From contig NZ_LS483369.1 of NCBI RefSeq assembly GCF_900475315.1, forward strand, positions 372,001-436,000: a DNA stretch of 64,000 nt, given 5' to 3'. A program made the translations under genes and the position numbers. The DNA comes from Neisseria cinerea. GTDB taxonomy: Bacteria > Pseudomonadota > Gammaproteobacteria > Burkholderiales > Neisseriaceae. Of this stretch, positions 16,917-25,624 are shown in pieces. The notes under the pieces are model-generated. The model had not been told where the DNA came from. It worked only from the letters and a program-made list of their open reading frames with translations, and ran no database searches. Position 1 is the stretch's first letter. The number at the start of each line of letters is the position of its first letter.

Positions 16917-17804
16917 ATGTTGGACGGGAACGGTAAAAAATATGCCGTACCATTGCTGGTGCTGGGTTGCGTGGTGTTCGGATTGGGCAGCCTGATTGTC
17001 AGGTTTGTACCCATCGGATCGTATGCGATCGCCTTTTGGCGGTTGGCGGTTTCCAGTTTCGTTTTTTGGCTCTTGACCCGATTCTCAGGCCAACAGTTTC
17101 CAAGAAACAGGAAAACCGTCCGATATGCAATGACGGCAGGCGGTTTTCTTGCTTTTGATTTGGCGCTGTGGCATGAAAGCATACATGCAGTCGGTCCCGG
17201 TATTTCAACTCTGCTCAACAGCCTGCAAATTTTCTTCTTATCGGCAATCGGTTTTTTCTTTTTTAGGGAACGGTTGGGCTGGCTTCAGATGCTCAGCTTG
17301 GTGCTGGCGGCCGTCGGTATGGTGATGATTTCAAGTCCCGAATTTGTACGCAATGGTGATGCCGGTTGGGGATTTGTCAGCGGTTTGATGTCAGGGTTGA
17401 TGCTTGCCCTGTCTATGGTGTTTGTGCGTAAAACCCATGAGGTCGGGCAGGCAGACCTTTTCCCTGTCATGATGATTTTGAGTTTGGGCGGCGCGGTATC
17501 GCTGGTTGTTCCGGCATTGCTGATGGACAGCGGCGCGCTTTATCCGACTACATGGCGGGATGCTGGTTTGGTGTTTGTGTACGGCGTGGTGATGCAGTGT
17601 TTTGCATGGGCGATGATTGCCTATGCCATTCCGTTACTTTCCCTATCGCTGACGGGGCTGCTGCTTTTATCCGAACCGGTTGTCGCCTTGTTAATCGATT
17701 ATTTTGGGTTGGACAAACCGATTGACGGTGTGCAGTGGGGAGGGGTGATGCTGACACTTTCGGCAATTTATCTCGGTTCGCTGAAACAGCAGTCTTCACA
17801 TTGA
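16917..17804 (+). CDS. DMT-superfamily (EamA) transporter
   Basis: 295 residues with about ten hydrophobic segments in two EamA repeats. The first starts VPLLVLGCVVFGLGSLIVRF, and the second begins after WGFVSGLMSGLMLALSMVF. The C-terminal LSLTGLLLLSEPVVALLIDY is typical. Likely a metabolite exporter of the inner membrane; substrate unknown. ATG 16917 follows gggagg. The gene is convergent with lepB. Confidence 0.85.
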   Translation: MLDGNGKKYAVPLLVLGCVVFGLGSLIVRFVPIGSYAIAFWRLAVSSFVFWLLTRFSGQQFPRNRKTVRYAMTAGGFLAFDLALWHESIHAVGPGISTLLNSLQIFFLSAIGFFFFRERLGWLQMLSLVLAAVGMVMISSPEFVRNGDAGWGFVSGLMSGLMLALSMVFVRKTHEVGQADLFPVMMILSLGGAVSLVVPALLMDSGALYPTTWRDAGLVFVYGVVMQCFAWAMIAYAIPLLSLSLTGLLLLSEPVVALLIDYFGLDKPIDGVQWGGVMLTLSAIYLGSLKQQSSH

Positions 17805-17914
17805 TTCCATCAAGGCAATATTAGCAGATCGCCGTGTAAAACCTGCGTATACCGGACTGATAGGCAGGAAAATCAGAAAACGCCGGACCTGCCTGCAAAG
17901 GTGAGGAATAGCAA

Positions 17915-17946
17915 ATGCCGTCTGAAACTATTTTCAGACGGCATTC
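17915..17946. terminator. DUS-pair terminator between DMT gene and lepB
   Basis: AT-DUS arms at 17915-17926 and 17933-17944, serving convergent transcripts. Confidence 0.75.
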
Positions 17947-17959
17947 TTGGCTTCCCGGT

Positions 17960-18979
17960 TTATCGGATTGCCGTACCGACCCGGCTGAAATCGCCGAAGT
18001 TCATCAGAATGAAGGTTGCTTTACCGACAACCAGCTTGTCATCTACAAAGCCCCAGTAGCGAGAATCGGCACTGTTGTCGCGGTTATCACCCATAGCGAA
18101 ATAGCGTCCTTCGGGAACCTGACATACAAAACCGCTGCCGTCGTCGGCATATTGGCAATGGTTCAGACCGCTCTGCTCTATGGAGTAGCCGTTTTCAGAC
18201 ATGATATCGGAGGTATATTTGCTCAATACGGGTAGGGAAACGGCCGCTTGCCCTTCCTTTTTCAGAATATTGAATGATCTGCCGTCCAGACCGCTACGGA
18301 ACATATCCGTGTTGTGGATTTCGGAAGAGTCGGTGTCGTCGTGATAACTGTATGTGCCGTCAGGAATATCAGAAGCCAGTTTTCCATTTACTGTCAGAAC
18401 TTTATCCCGATATTCGACAATGTCGCCCGGGGTGCCGACAATACGCTTGATGTAGGTCATGTCCGGCTGCAGAGGATAATTAAAAACGACGACATCGCCC
18501 CGTTCGATTTTGCCCGTAGGGATAAATACATTATTTAAAACGGGTACGCGCAAGCCGTAGGAAAATTTGCTGACCAAAATGAAATCGCCCTTGATTAGGC
18601 CCGGGCGCATGGAGCTGGATGGAATTTGGAACGGTTCGGCAATAAACGACCGGATGAGGAACAATACCAAAACGGTAGGGAAGAAACTGCCGAAATAATC
18701 GCCGAAGTGGCTGCTTTCCGAGATTTCGGGATGAGTCCTCAGGCGGTACTTATATACCCCCCAAACTGTACCGCACAATACAACGCAAATCAAAAAAACG
18801 GCGGTAAAGCTCATAAACAGGGATAGGGCGGCAAAAACGCCGACCACCATCAGGATATAGGCGTATTCAAGGCTGGAACTCCACTCTCCGTTTTCCTGCC
18901 GTTTCTTGTCGCTTTTGAAATAAAGGATGATGCCGGCAAGCAGCGCCGCCGCCGCACCCAACATTAGCATTGTGTTCAT
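17960..18979 (-). CDS. lepB: Signal peptidase I
   Basis: 339-residue inner-membrane enzyme that cleaves signal peptides. Hydrophobic segments lie at about 4-20 and 40-75. The catalytic Ser is S123 in PFQIPSSSMRPGLIKGD and the catalytic Lys is K178 in MTYIKRIVGTPGD. The C-terminal box has YFAMGDNRDNSADSRYWGFV. It begins with ATG 18979 after aaggaac. It lies downstream of lepA on the same strand, the classical lepA-lepB order, with a gap of about 140 bp. Confidence 0.97.
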   Translation of the reverse strand: MNTMLMLGAAAALLAGIILYFKSDKKRQENGEWSSSLEYAYILMVVGVFAALSLFMSFTAVFLICVVLCGTVWGVYKYRLRTHPEISESSHFGDYFGSFFPTVLVLFLIRSFIAEPFQIPSSSMRPGLIKGDFILVSKFSYGLRVPVLNNVFIPTGKIERGDVVVFNYPLQPDMTYIKRIVGTPGDIVEYRDKVLTVNGKLASDIPDGTYSYHDDTDSSEIHNTDMFRSGLDGRSFNILKKEGQAAVSLPVLSKYTSDIMSENGYSIEQSGLNHCQYADDGSGFVCQVPEGRYFAMGDNRDNSADSRYWGFVDDKLVVGKATFILMNFGDFSRVGTAIR

Positions 18980-19121
18980 TGTTGTTCCTTAATGGTTAAA
19001 AACCCGCCCGTCCGTGCAACCGTTTTTAAGAGGCGGTAAATCACAAAGTTTGTTTGCGGACGTGCTCTCTTGCAATCAGGGCGGTTTAAGGGGCATGATG
19101 CACTGCCCCGTGTGCCGGATA

Positions 19122-20915
19122 TTATTTGTCGCTTACCTGCAAAATCGCCAAGAACGCGCTTTGCGGGATTTCCACGTTGCCCACTTGTTTCATGCGACGT
19201 TTGCCTGCTTTTTGTTTTTCAAGCAGTTTTTTCTTACGCGTAATATCGCCGCCGTAACATTTTGCCAAAACGTTTTTACGCAGGGCTTTGACGTTTTCTC
19301 GGGCGATAATCTGGCTGCCAATGGCGGCTTGGACGGCGATGTCGAACATTTGGCGCGGAATCAGTTCGCGCATTTTCGATGCCAGCTCGCGGCCTCGGTG
19401 AACCGAGCTTTGACGGTGCACAATCAGGCTCAGCGCATCGACTTTTTCTCCGTTGACCATAATGTCGAGCTTAATCAAATCAGACGGTTGGAACTCTTTG
19501 AAATGGTAGTCCAACGAAGCATAACCGCGCGAAGTCGATTTGAGTTTGTCGAAGAAGTCCATTACGACTTCGTTCATGGGCAAGTCGTAAGTCAGCATGA
19601 CTTGGCGGCCCATGTACTGCATATTGACCTGTACGCCGCGCTTTTGGTTACACAAAGTCATGACGTTGCCGACATACTCCTGCGGCACAAGAATGGTCGC
19701 GGTAATAATCGGCTCGAGAATGGTTTCGATGCTGCCGATGTCGGGCAGTTTGGACGGATTTTCGACTTCGATTTTTTCGCCGCTCTTCAACACGACTTCA
19801 TAAACCACCGTCGGCGCGGTGGTAATCAAATCCATGTCGAACTCACGCTCCAAGCGTTCCTGCACGATTTCTAAGTGCAACAGACCCAAGAAGCCGCAAC
19901 GGAAGCCGAATCCCAATGCTTGAGAAACTTCAGGCTCGAATTTTAGAGAAGCGTCGTTAAGCTGTAATTTTTCCAAAGCGTCGCGCAAGGCTTCGTAATC
20001 GTGGCTTTCTACAGGGTAGAGACCCGCAAATACTTGACTTTGTACTTCTTGGAAGCCGGGCAGCGGCTCTGAGGCGGGGTTGGCAACCAGTGTAACCGTA
20101 TCGCCGACTTTTGCCTGTCCCAATTCTTTTACGCCGGTAATCAAAAAGCCCACTTCGCCGGCTTTGAGTTCTTGTTTTTGAACTGATTTCGGTGTGAATA
20201 CGCCCAGCTGCTCAACTTGCGTTTCCGCCTTGGTGCTCATAAAGCGGACTTTGTCTTTCAGTTTGATGGTGCCGTTTTTCACACGAATCAACATAACCAC
20301 GCCGACGTAGTTGTCAAACCATGAATCGACAATAACTGCTTGCAACGGCGCGTTTTCATCGCCGGTCGGTGCGGGGATTTTGGCAACGATTTCTTCCAAA
20401 ACGTCTTCCACTCCGATGCCGCTTTTGGCTGAACACTGCACCGCGCCGACGGCATCGATGCCGATGATATCCTCGATTTCCTGTTCAACGCGCTCGGGTT
20501 CTGCGGCAGGCAAGTCGATTTTGTTCAAAACAGGCACGACTTCCACGCCCAAATCAATCGCGGTATAACAGTTCGCCACGGTTTGCGCTTCTACACCTTG
20601 GGACGCATCGACCACCAAAAGCGCGCCTTCGCAGGCAGAGAGCGAACGGGAGACTTCGTAAGAGAAGTCGACGTGTCCCGGTGTGTCAATCAGGTTGAGC
20701 TGATACACCTGCCCGTCGCGTGCTTTGTAGTTGAGCGCGGCGGTTTGCGCTTTAATGGTAATGCCGCGCTCTTTTTCGATGTCCATGGAATCGAGCACCT
20801 GCGTACTCATTTCACGCAAATCCAAACCGCCGCAGTATTGGATAAAACGGTCGGCAAGCGTCGATTTACCGTGGTCGATGTGGGCAATGATGGAGAAATT
20901 TCGGATATTTTTCAT
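19122..20915 (-). CDS. lepA: Elongation factor 4 (LepA)
   Basis: 597-residue ribosomal GTPase that back-translocates or remodels stalled ribosomes. G1 is AHIDHGKST near residue 11, the switch II region is [16 protein letters not shown], and G4 is NKIDLPAA. The LepA-specific C-terminal domain includes [20 protein letters not shown] and [22 protein letters not shown] 20915 gives the family N-terminus [14 protein letters not shown]; the frame from 20996 is rejected. Confidence 0.98.
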   Translation of the reverse strand: MKNIRNFSIIAHIDHGKSTLADRFIQYCGGLDLREMSTQVLDSMDIEKERGITIKAQTAALNYKARDGQVYQLNLIDTPGHVDFSYEVSRSLSACEGALLVVDASQGVEAQTVANCYTAIDLGVEVVPVLNKIDLPAAEPERVEQEIEDIIGIDAVGAVQCSAKSGIGVEDVLEEIVAKIPAPTGDENAPLQAVIVDSWFDNYVGVVMLIRVKNGTIKLKDKVRFMSTKAETQVEQLGVFTPKSVQKQELKAGEVGFLITGVKELGQAKVGDTVTLVANPASEPLPGFQEVQSQVFAGLYPVESHDYEALRDALEKLQLNDASLKFEPEVSQALGFGFRCGFLGLLHLEIVQERLEREFDMDLITTAPTVVYEVVLKSGEKIEVENPSKLPDIGSIETILEPIITATILVPQEYVGNVMTLCNQKRGVQVNMQYMGRQVMLTYDLPMNEVVMDFFDKLKSTSRGYASLDYHFKEFQPSDLIKLDIMVNGEKVDALSLIVHRQSSVHRGRELASKMRELIPRQMFDIAVQAAIGSQIIARENVKALRKNVLAKCYGGDITRKKKLLEKQKAGKRRMKQVGNVEIPQSAFLAILQVSDK

Positions 20916-21058
20916 TAGAGTTATTTTGAATGTCGAACAGTGGGTTTTAGAAATGCCGTCTGAACAAACAGCGGTGCGTCCTAATGTCGGGCTCAACGGG
21001 ATAAACAGCCCGACATTCTAGCGGAAAACGGTTGTTTTGGCATGATTCGATAAAGGGT

Positions 21059-21760
21059 TTATAAAGATTTGACAATCTCCGCCACCATTTTTGCAGAATT
21101 TGCCGCCGCAGTTTTCAAGAACTCATCAAAGCTGATGTCCGCTGTTTCATCTGCCGAATCGGAAACCGCGCGGATGATGACAAACGGCGTGTCGAGCTGG
21201 TGGCAGGTTTGGGCGATTGCTGCGGCTTCCATTTCCACTGCCTTGACTTCGGGGAAATGGCTGCGGATTTCCACCACGCCTGCGCTGCTGTGGACAAAAC
21301 GGTCTCCGCTGACAATCAGGCCTTGTTCTACCACCGCGTCTTCAAACACTTCCGCCGCCCGTTTTGCCTTGCCGACCAAGAGGCCGTCTGAAACAAATAC
21401 GGCGGGCAGTTGCGGCACTTGTCCCCAAACATAGCCGAACGCCGTTACATCGACGTCGTGGTGCGCAATTTCTGTGCCGACCACGACATCGCCAACTTTC
21501 AAGCCTTTACCCAAGCCACCCGCGCTGCCGGTGTTAATGACACAGTCCGGCTCAAACTGATGGATAAGCCAGGCAGTTGAAACCGACGCGTTTACTTTGC
21601 CGATTCCGCTTAAGGCGAGCACAATGCGTTTTCCTGCCAATTCGCCTTCATAGGCGGCAAACTTGCCGAAAGAGATGGCTTTGACATTTCCCATCATCTC
21701 GCGCAAAAGCTCGATTTCCTGTTCCATTGCGCCGATAACGGCTACTGTTTTCAGAGACAT
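21059..21760 (-). CDS. mtnN: 5'-methylthioadenosine/S-adenosylhomocysteine nucleosidase
   Basis: 233-residue enzyme (Pfs) cleaving MTA and SAH, feeding methionine salvage and AI-2 precursor formation. It begins VAVIGAMEQEIELLREMM; VINTGSAGGLGKGLKVGDVV and VEMEAAAIAQTCHQL contain substrate residues, and VIIRAVSDSADE contains the catalytic Asp. I chose ATG 21760. An AG-DUS at 21381-21392 lies inside the coding region. Confidence 0.96.
   Translation of the reverse strand: MSLKTVAVIGAMEQEIELLREMMGNVKAISFGKFAAYEGELAGKRIVLALSGIGKVNASVSTAWLIHQFEPDCVINTGSAGGLGKGLKVGDVVVGTEIAHHDVDVTAFGYVWGQVPQLPAVFVSDGLLVGKAKRAAEVFEDAVVEQGLIVSGDRFVHSSAGVVEIRSHFPEVKAVEMEAAAIAQTCHQLDTPFVIIRAVSDSADETADISFDEFLKTAAANSAKMVAEIVKSL
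21381..21392 (+). repeat. AG-dialect DNA uptake sequence inside mtnN
   Basis: AGGCCGTCTGAA within the coding sequence. Confidence 0.9.
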
Positions 21761-21924
21761 ATTGCTGACCTGCTGTGAATTTCGGATAAGTGCCGAATTA
21801 TACACGTTAAAGGGGCAGGGTTGGGCGGGCAGGCCGTCAATGCCGTCTGAAGCGGTTCGGACGGCATGGCGGGTTTTTGGTAGAATGGCGGCATGCAGGC
21901 CGTTTAACGATTAAGGGGATGAAG

Positions 21925-23055
21925 ATGTTTACCGATGAAAATATGACTGCAAAAGACGAGCTGTTTGTATGGTTGCGCCATATGAACAAGTATAAGGGTT
22001 CGGATTTGTTTGTTACAACCAATTTCCCGCCTGCTATGAAGGTGGACGGAACAATCACCCGTATCACGGATACGCCGCTGACGGCGGAAAAATGTATGGA
22101 AATCGCCTTTTCGATTATGAGTGCGAAGCAGGCGGAAGAGTTTTCATCGACCAACGAGTGCAACTTTGCCATCAGCCTGCCGGATACCAGCCGTTTCCGC
22201 GTTAATGCGATGATACAGCGCGGCGCGACGGCATTGGTATTCCGCGCAATTACCAGCAAAATTCCCAAGTTTGAGAGTTTGAACCTGCCGCCGGTCTTGA
22301 AGGATGTCGCGCTGAAAAAACGCGGCCTGGTGATTTTTGTCGGCGGTACCGGCTCGGGTAAATCGACTTCGCTTGCCTCGCTTATCGATTATCGCAACGA
22401 AAACACGTTCGGACACATTATTACTATCGAAGACCCGATTGAGTTTGTCCACGACCATAAAAACTGCATCATCACCCAGCGCGAGGTCGGCGTAGATACG
22501 GAAAACTGGATGGCGGCGTTGAAAAACACGCTGCGCCAGGCACCCGATGTCATCCTTATCGGTGAAATCCGTGACCGCGAAACCATGGATTACGCCATCG
22601 CCTTTGCCGAAACGGGTCATTTGTGTATGGCGACGTTGCACGCCAACAGCACCAACCAGGCACTCGACCGCATCATCAACTTCTTCCCCGAGGAGCGGCG
22701 CGAACAGTTATTGACGGATTTGTCGCTCAACCTTCAGGCATTTATTTCACAACGCCTGATTCCGCGAGACGGCGGTAAGGGCAGGGTGGCTGCAGTCGAA
22801 GTGCTGCTCAATTCGCCTTTGATTTCCGAGCTGATTCATAACGGCAATATCCATGAAATCAAGGAAATTATGAAGAAGTCCACGGCTTTGGGTATGCAGA
22901 CCTTTGACCAACACCTTTACCAATTGTACGAAAACGGCGATATTTCTTTGCAGGATGCGTTGAAAAATGCCGATTCGGCGCATGATTTGCGCCTGGCGGT
23001 ACAGTTGAGGAGCCGCCGCGCACAAAGTTCGGGGCCTGATTTGGAATTGCTCTGA
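21925..23055 (+). CDS. pilT2: Type IV pilus retraction-type ATPase, PilT2/PilU group
   Basis: 376-residue hexameric secretion ATPase. It has Walker A in FVGGTGSGKSTSLASL, the Asp box in IITIEDPIEFVHDH, Walker B in DVILIGEIRDRETM and the His box in TGHLCMATLHANS. The AIRNLIRE motif of canonical PilT is replaced by a divergent stretch near HEIKEIMKKS, as in PilU/PilT2 paralogues. In N. meningitidis the paralogue PilT2 is a modulator of pilus functions and is followed by a PilZ gene, matching this locus. Start ATG 21925 after aagggg; ATG 21919 is an alternative. Confidence 0.85.
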   Translation: MFTDENMTAKDELFVWLRHMNKYKGSDLFVTTNFPPAMKVDGTITRITDTPLTAEKCMEIAFSIMSAKQAEEFSSTNECNFAISLPDTSRFRVNAMIQRGATALVFRAITSKIPKFESLNLPPVLKDVALKKRGLVIFVGGTGSGKSTSLASLIDYRNENTFGHIITIEDPIEFVHDHKNCIITQREVGVDTENWMAALKNTLRQAPDVILIGEIRDRETMDYAIAFAETGHLCMATLHANSTNQALDRIINFFPEERREQLLTDLSLNLQAFISQRLIPRDGGKGRVAAVEVLLNSPLISELIHNGNIHEIKEIMKKSTALGMQTFDQHLYQLYENGDISLQDALKNADSAHDLRLAVQLRSRRAQSSGPDLELL

Positions 23056-23089
23056 TGAACAGTATGGATTTTCGGACGGATGGTTTGAA

Positions 23090-24067
23090 ATGATTTATCC
23101 GTGGCATAATGAGCAATGGCGGCAGCTTGCGGAACATTGGGAGCGTCGTCCCAATGCATGGCTGTTCATCGGTAAAAAAGGTACGGGAAAGACCGTGTTT
23201 GCCCGCTTTGTGGCACAGAAACTGTTATGCGAAAGCCCTGTGCCGGATGGCGGACCTTGCGGAGTATGCGCGTCCTGCCATTTGTTCGAACAGGGAGGAC
23301 ATCCTGATTTTTATGAGATAACCCCCTTGTCGGATGAGCCGGAAAATGGGCGCAAACTGTTGCAGATTAAAATCGACGCCATCAGGAAAATTATCGACAA
23401 CGTGTATCTGACTTCGGTACGGGGAGGCCTGCGCGTGGTCCTCATCCATCCTGCCGAAAGCATGAATGTCCAGGCTGCCAACAGTCTGTTGAAAGTGTTG
23501 GAAGAACCGCCGCCCCAAGTGGTCTTTTTGTTGGTAAGCCATGCGGCGGATAAGGTTTTACCTACCGTCAAGAGCCGTTGCCGGAAGATGGTTTTGCCCG
23601 CGCCTTCCCATGAAGAGGCATTGGCATATCTGCGTGAAAGGGGTGTGGCGGAACCTGAGGAACGTCTGGCTTTTCATTCCGGAGCGCCGCTGTTTGATGA
23701 AGAAGAAAGATTGTGTGAATTAAGGGAAAAGTTGTTGAATATATTGGCCGAACCAAGGTTGTTGAAGATTTTGGACTTTGCCGAATTGTTCGATAAGGAA
23801 AAACTGCCGCTTGCCGTATTTGTCGGGTGGATGCAGAAATGGCTGGTCGATTTAGGCCTGTGCCTGCAAAATATGAAACCGGCTTATTATCCTTCTTATG
23901 AAGACCGGCTGCTTCAGACGGCATCCGGTTTCCGTCAAGGCAATGTGTTTGCCGCGGAAGATATGCTGAAACGGCTTGCCCCTTCTGGTTTTCACACTTT
24001 AAATGTCAAAATGCAGATAGAGTATCTGCTCATTAATTATTTGGAATTGAAGAAAAAGAACGGGTGA
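23090..24067 (+). CDS. holB: DNA polymerase III delta-prime subunit
   Basis: 325-residue clamp-loader AAA+ subunit. It has the P-loop FIGKKGTGKTVFARF, the zinc-binding cysteines in GGPCGVCASCHLFEQGGHPD, and the conserved AANSLLKVLEEPP followed by LPTVKSRCRKM. Delta-prime often has a degenerate P-loop, but here GxxGxGKT is intact. It starts about 35 bp after pilT2 and its stop lies 3 bp before pilZ, so it shares their operon. An AT-DUS at 23913-23924 is intragenic. Confidence 0.92.
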   Translation: MIYPWHNEQWRQLAEHWERRPNAWLFIGKKGTGKTVFARFVAQKLLCESPVPDGGPCGVCASCHLFEQGGHPDFYEITPLSDEPENGRKLLQIKIDAIRKIIDNVYLTSVRGGLRVVLIHPAESMNVQAANSLLKVLEEPPPQVVFLLVSHAADKVLPTVKSRCRKMVLPAPSHEEALAYLRERGVAEPEERLAFHSGAPLFDEEERLCELREKLLNILAEPRLLKILDFAELFDKEKLPLAVFVGWMQKWLVDLGLCLQNMKPAYYPSYEDRLLQTASGFRQGNVFAAEDMLKRLAPSGFHTLNVKMQIEYLLINYLELKKKNG

Positions 24068-24070
24068 ATT

Positions 24071-24421
24071 ATGTCAAACGGACAAAATATTCCGGCAAAA
24101 ATGATGTCTTTGCAGCTGAAAGACGTGAATCTGCTTTACAGCTCCTATATGCCGTTTTTGGAATACGGCGGTCTGTTTGTACAGACCGACGACGTATTTT
24201 CCATTGGGGAAGACATCCTACTTGCCGTAGAAATCCTTAACCTTCCCAAGCTTTTCCTGCCAACCAAAGTTGCCTGGATTAATCCGGCGCGCACCTCGTC
24301 AAAGCCCAAAGGGGTGGGGTTGGCGTTTACGACACATGAAAACTGTTTGAAAGTCAAAGACCAAATCGAAGCTGAATTGGGCCGTATGCTCGGCAGCAAT
24401 AGACCTACGTTTACCATGTAA
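24071..24421 (+). CDS. pilZ: PilZ-domain type IV pilus protein
   Basis: 116 residues of the short PilZ type required for pilus-associated functions (KDVNLLYSSYMPFLEYGGLFV through TKVAWINPA). It lacks the RxxxR and (D/N)xSxxG residues that bind cyclic di-GMP in canonical PilZ domains, as is usual for the type IV pilus PilZ proteins. It sits between holB and tatD, the conserved holB-pilZ-tatD arrangement of Betaproteobacteria and Pseudomonas. Confidence 0.92.
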   Translation: MSNGQNIPAKMMSLQLKDVNLLYSSYMPFLEYGGLFVQTDDVFSIGEDILLAVEILNLPKLFLPTKVAWINPARTSSKPKGVGLAFTTHENCLKVKDQIEAELGRMLGSNRPTFTM

Positions 24422-24425
24422 CACC

Positions 24426-25205
24426 ATGCATATTATCGATTCACACTGCCACCTCAATTTTGAGGGTTTGAAAGAACGCCTGCCCGAAGTTTTGTCCAAT
24501 ATGGAAGAAAACGGAGTGAGGCAGGCGCTTGCCATCAGCGTCAGCAGGCAAAGTTTTGCCGAAGTATCCGCTATCGCCGAAGTTTATGAGCATATTTACT
24601 GCACAATAGGCGTACATCCCGACAGTAAGGAAGCCGAAGAATTTTCCATTACGGAAATGGTTGCCGCAGCCGCCTCGCCGAAAGTGGTCGGCATAGGCGA
24701 GACGGGGCTGGATTATTACTGGTGCAAAGGCGATTTGTCTTGGCAGCACAAACGCTTTGCAGATCACATCGAAGCAGCCAATCAAACCGGACTGCCCGTT
24801 ATCGTCCATACGCGTGATGCGGCGGCGGATACCTTGTCTATTCTGAAAGAATGCCGGGTTAATTCGGGCGTTATCCACTGTTTTTCCGAAGACATCGGTT
24901 TTGCCCGTGCAGCAATGGATTTGGGGCTTTATATTTCTTTCTCGGGAATCGTTACCTTTAAAAACGCACCCTTGGTTCAGGAGGCGGCAAAATACGTTCC
25001 GGACGACCGTATCTTGGTGGAAACCGATGCACCGTTCCTCGCTCCCGTTCCCAAGCGCGGCAGGCAGAACGAGCCGGCTTTTGTACGTCATACCGCCGAA
25101 CATATTGCCAAATTGCGGAATCAAACATTGGAGCAGGTTGCGGCATACACGACGGGAAACTTTTACCGCCTGTTTAAAAAAGTGCCCGATATGCGGGCAG
25201 GTTGA
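24426..25205 (+). CDS. TatD-family metal-dependent deoxyribonuclease (YcfH type)
   Basis: 259 residues. Metal ligands lie in MHIIDSHCHLNFEG at the start, Glu in VGIGETGLDYYWCKG, His in LPVIVHTRDAAAD and in VIHCFSED, and Asp in ILVETDAPFLAPVP. The ending EHIAKLRNQTLEQVAAYTTG is typical. It starts 4 bp after pilZ. Family members act as 3'-5' exonucleases, some linked to D-Tyr-tRNA or DNA repair; the precise role is not evident. Confidence 0.92.
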   Translation: MHIIDSHCHLNFEGLKERLPEVLSNMEENGVRQALAISVSRQSFAEVSAIAEVYEHIYCTIGVHPDSKEAEEFSITEMVAAAASPKVVGIGETGLDYYWCKGDLSWQHKRFADHIEAANQTGLPVIVHTRDAAADTLSILKECRVNSGVIHCFSEDIGFARAAMDLGLYISFSGIVTFKNAPLVQEAAKYVPDDRILVETDAPFLAPVPKRGRQNEPAFVRHTAEHIAKLRNQTLEQVAAYTTGNFYRLFKKVPDMRAG

Positions 25206-25293
25206 CAAATGTTTCAACGCCGTGCTGATTTGGAAGGGGCGAGTCCTTGTTAAATAAACCTAAATCTTACTACTTTGAAAGAGGAGTGAGCAC

Positions 25294-25501
25294 TCTCAAA
25301 AAGAACGTACCTTTTCTTTATGTAAAGAGCGTCGTCAATATGGTGAATTAGTTCGCCCAGAATCAAGCCGATTTTTAGCTGAATTACCTAATCACGATGT
25401 GCTGTGAAAACGTGATAAACCAAAACTCACCACCGAGCAAAAACAAGAAAAAACACAAAACCAATCTGGATAGATTGAGGGCGATTTTGAAAGGAGGCTA
25501 G
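25294..25501 (+). pseudogene. Remnant of the 3' end of a Rep-type DNA helicase gene
   Basis: Reading from 25306 gives [20 protein letters not shown], then [13 protein letters not shown]. That is the C-terminal hallmark of Rep helicase (compare [20 protein letters not shown]). A TGA at 25405 replaces the expected Trp codon, reading continues KRDKPKLTTEQKQEKTQNQ, and after a one-base shift LDRLRAILKGG and a stop complete the tail. Only the last 65 or so codons remain. Codons are AT-rich compared with neighbours. No helicase motifs survive. Confidence 0.8.
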
Positions 25502-25540
25502 GAAATCTAGCTTGGAATGAAAAGACAAGAGTAGGGCATA

Positions 25541-25582
25541 ATCTGCATCTCAAATTAGGTGTCCAGGTTTTGGGATGCAGAT
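25541..25582. repeat. 9-bp inverted repeat, possible insertion-sequence end remnant
   Basis: ATCTGCATC (25541-25549) and GATGCAGAT (25574-25582) flank the sequence AAATTAGGTGTCCAGG, which recalls ends of IS3-family elements. No transposase is present, so this is suggestive only. Confidence 0.35.
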
Positions 25583-25598
25583 CACTTTCGCATAAAAA

Positions 25599-25624
25599 AG
25601 GCCGTCTGAAATTTCAGACGGCTT
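25599..25624 (-). terminator. AG-DUS-pair terminator overlapping the LysR stop codon
   Basis: AGGCCGTCTGAA (25599-25610) and the near-complement at 25613-25624. On the reverse strand the stem is followed by a T-run. The right arm itself encodes the last codons and stop of the LysR gene. Confidence 0.8.

Noticed and set aside
19014-19874. 286-residue forward frame opposite lepA
   Set aside because: It is a shadow of LepA, with His/Asp/Phe-rich composition.
25241-25290. Possible extension of tatD into the Rep remnant
   Set aside because: tatD ends at 25205 with a normal family C-terminus; the bases after it show no continuing frame.
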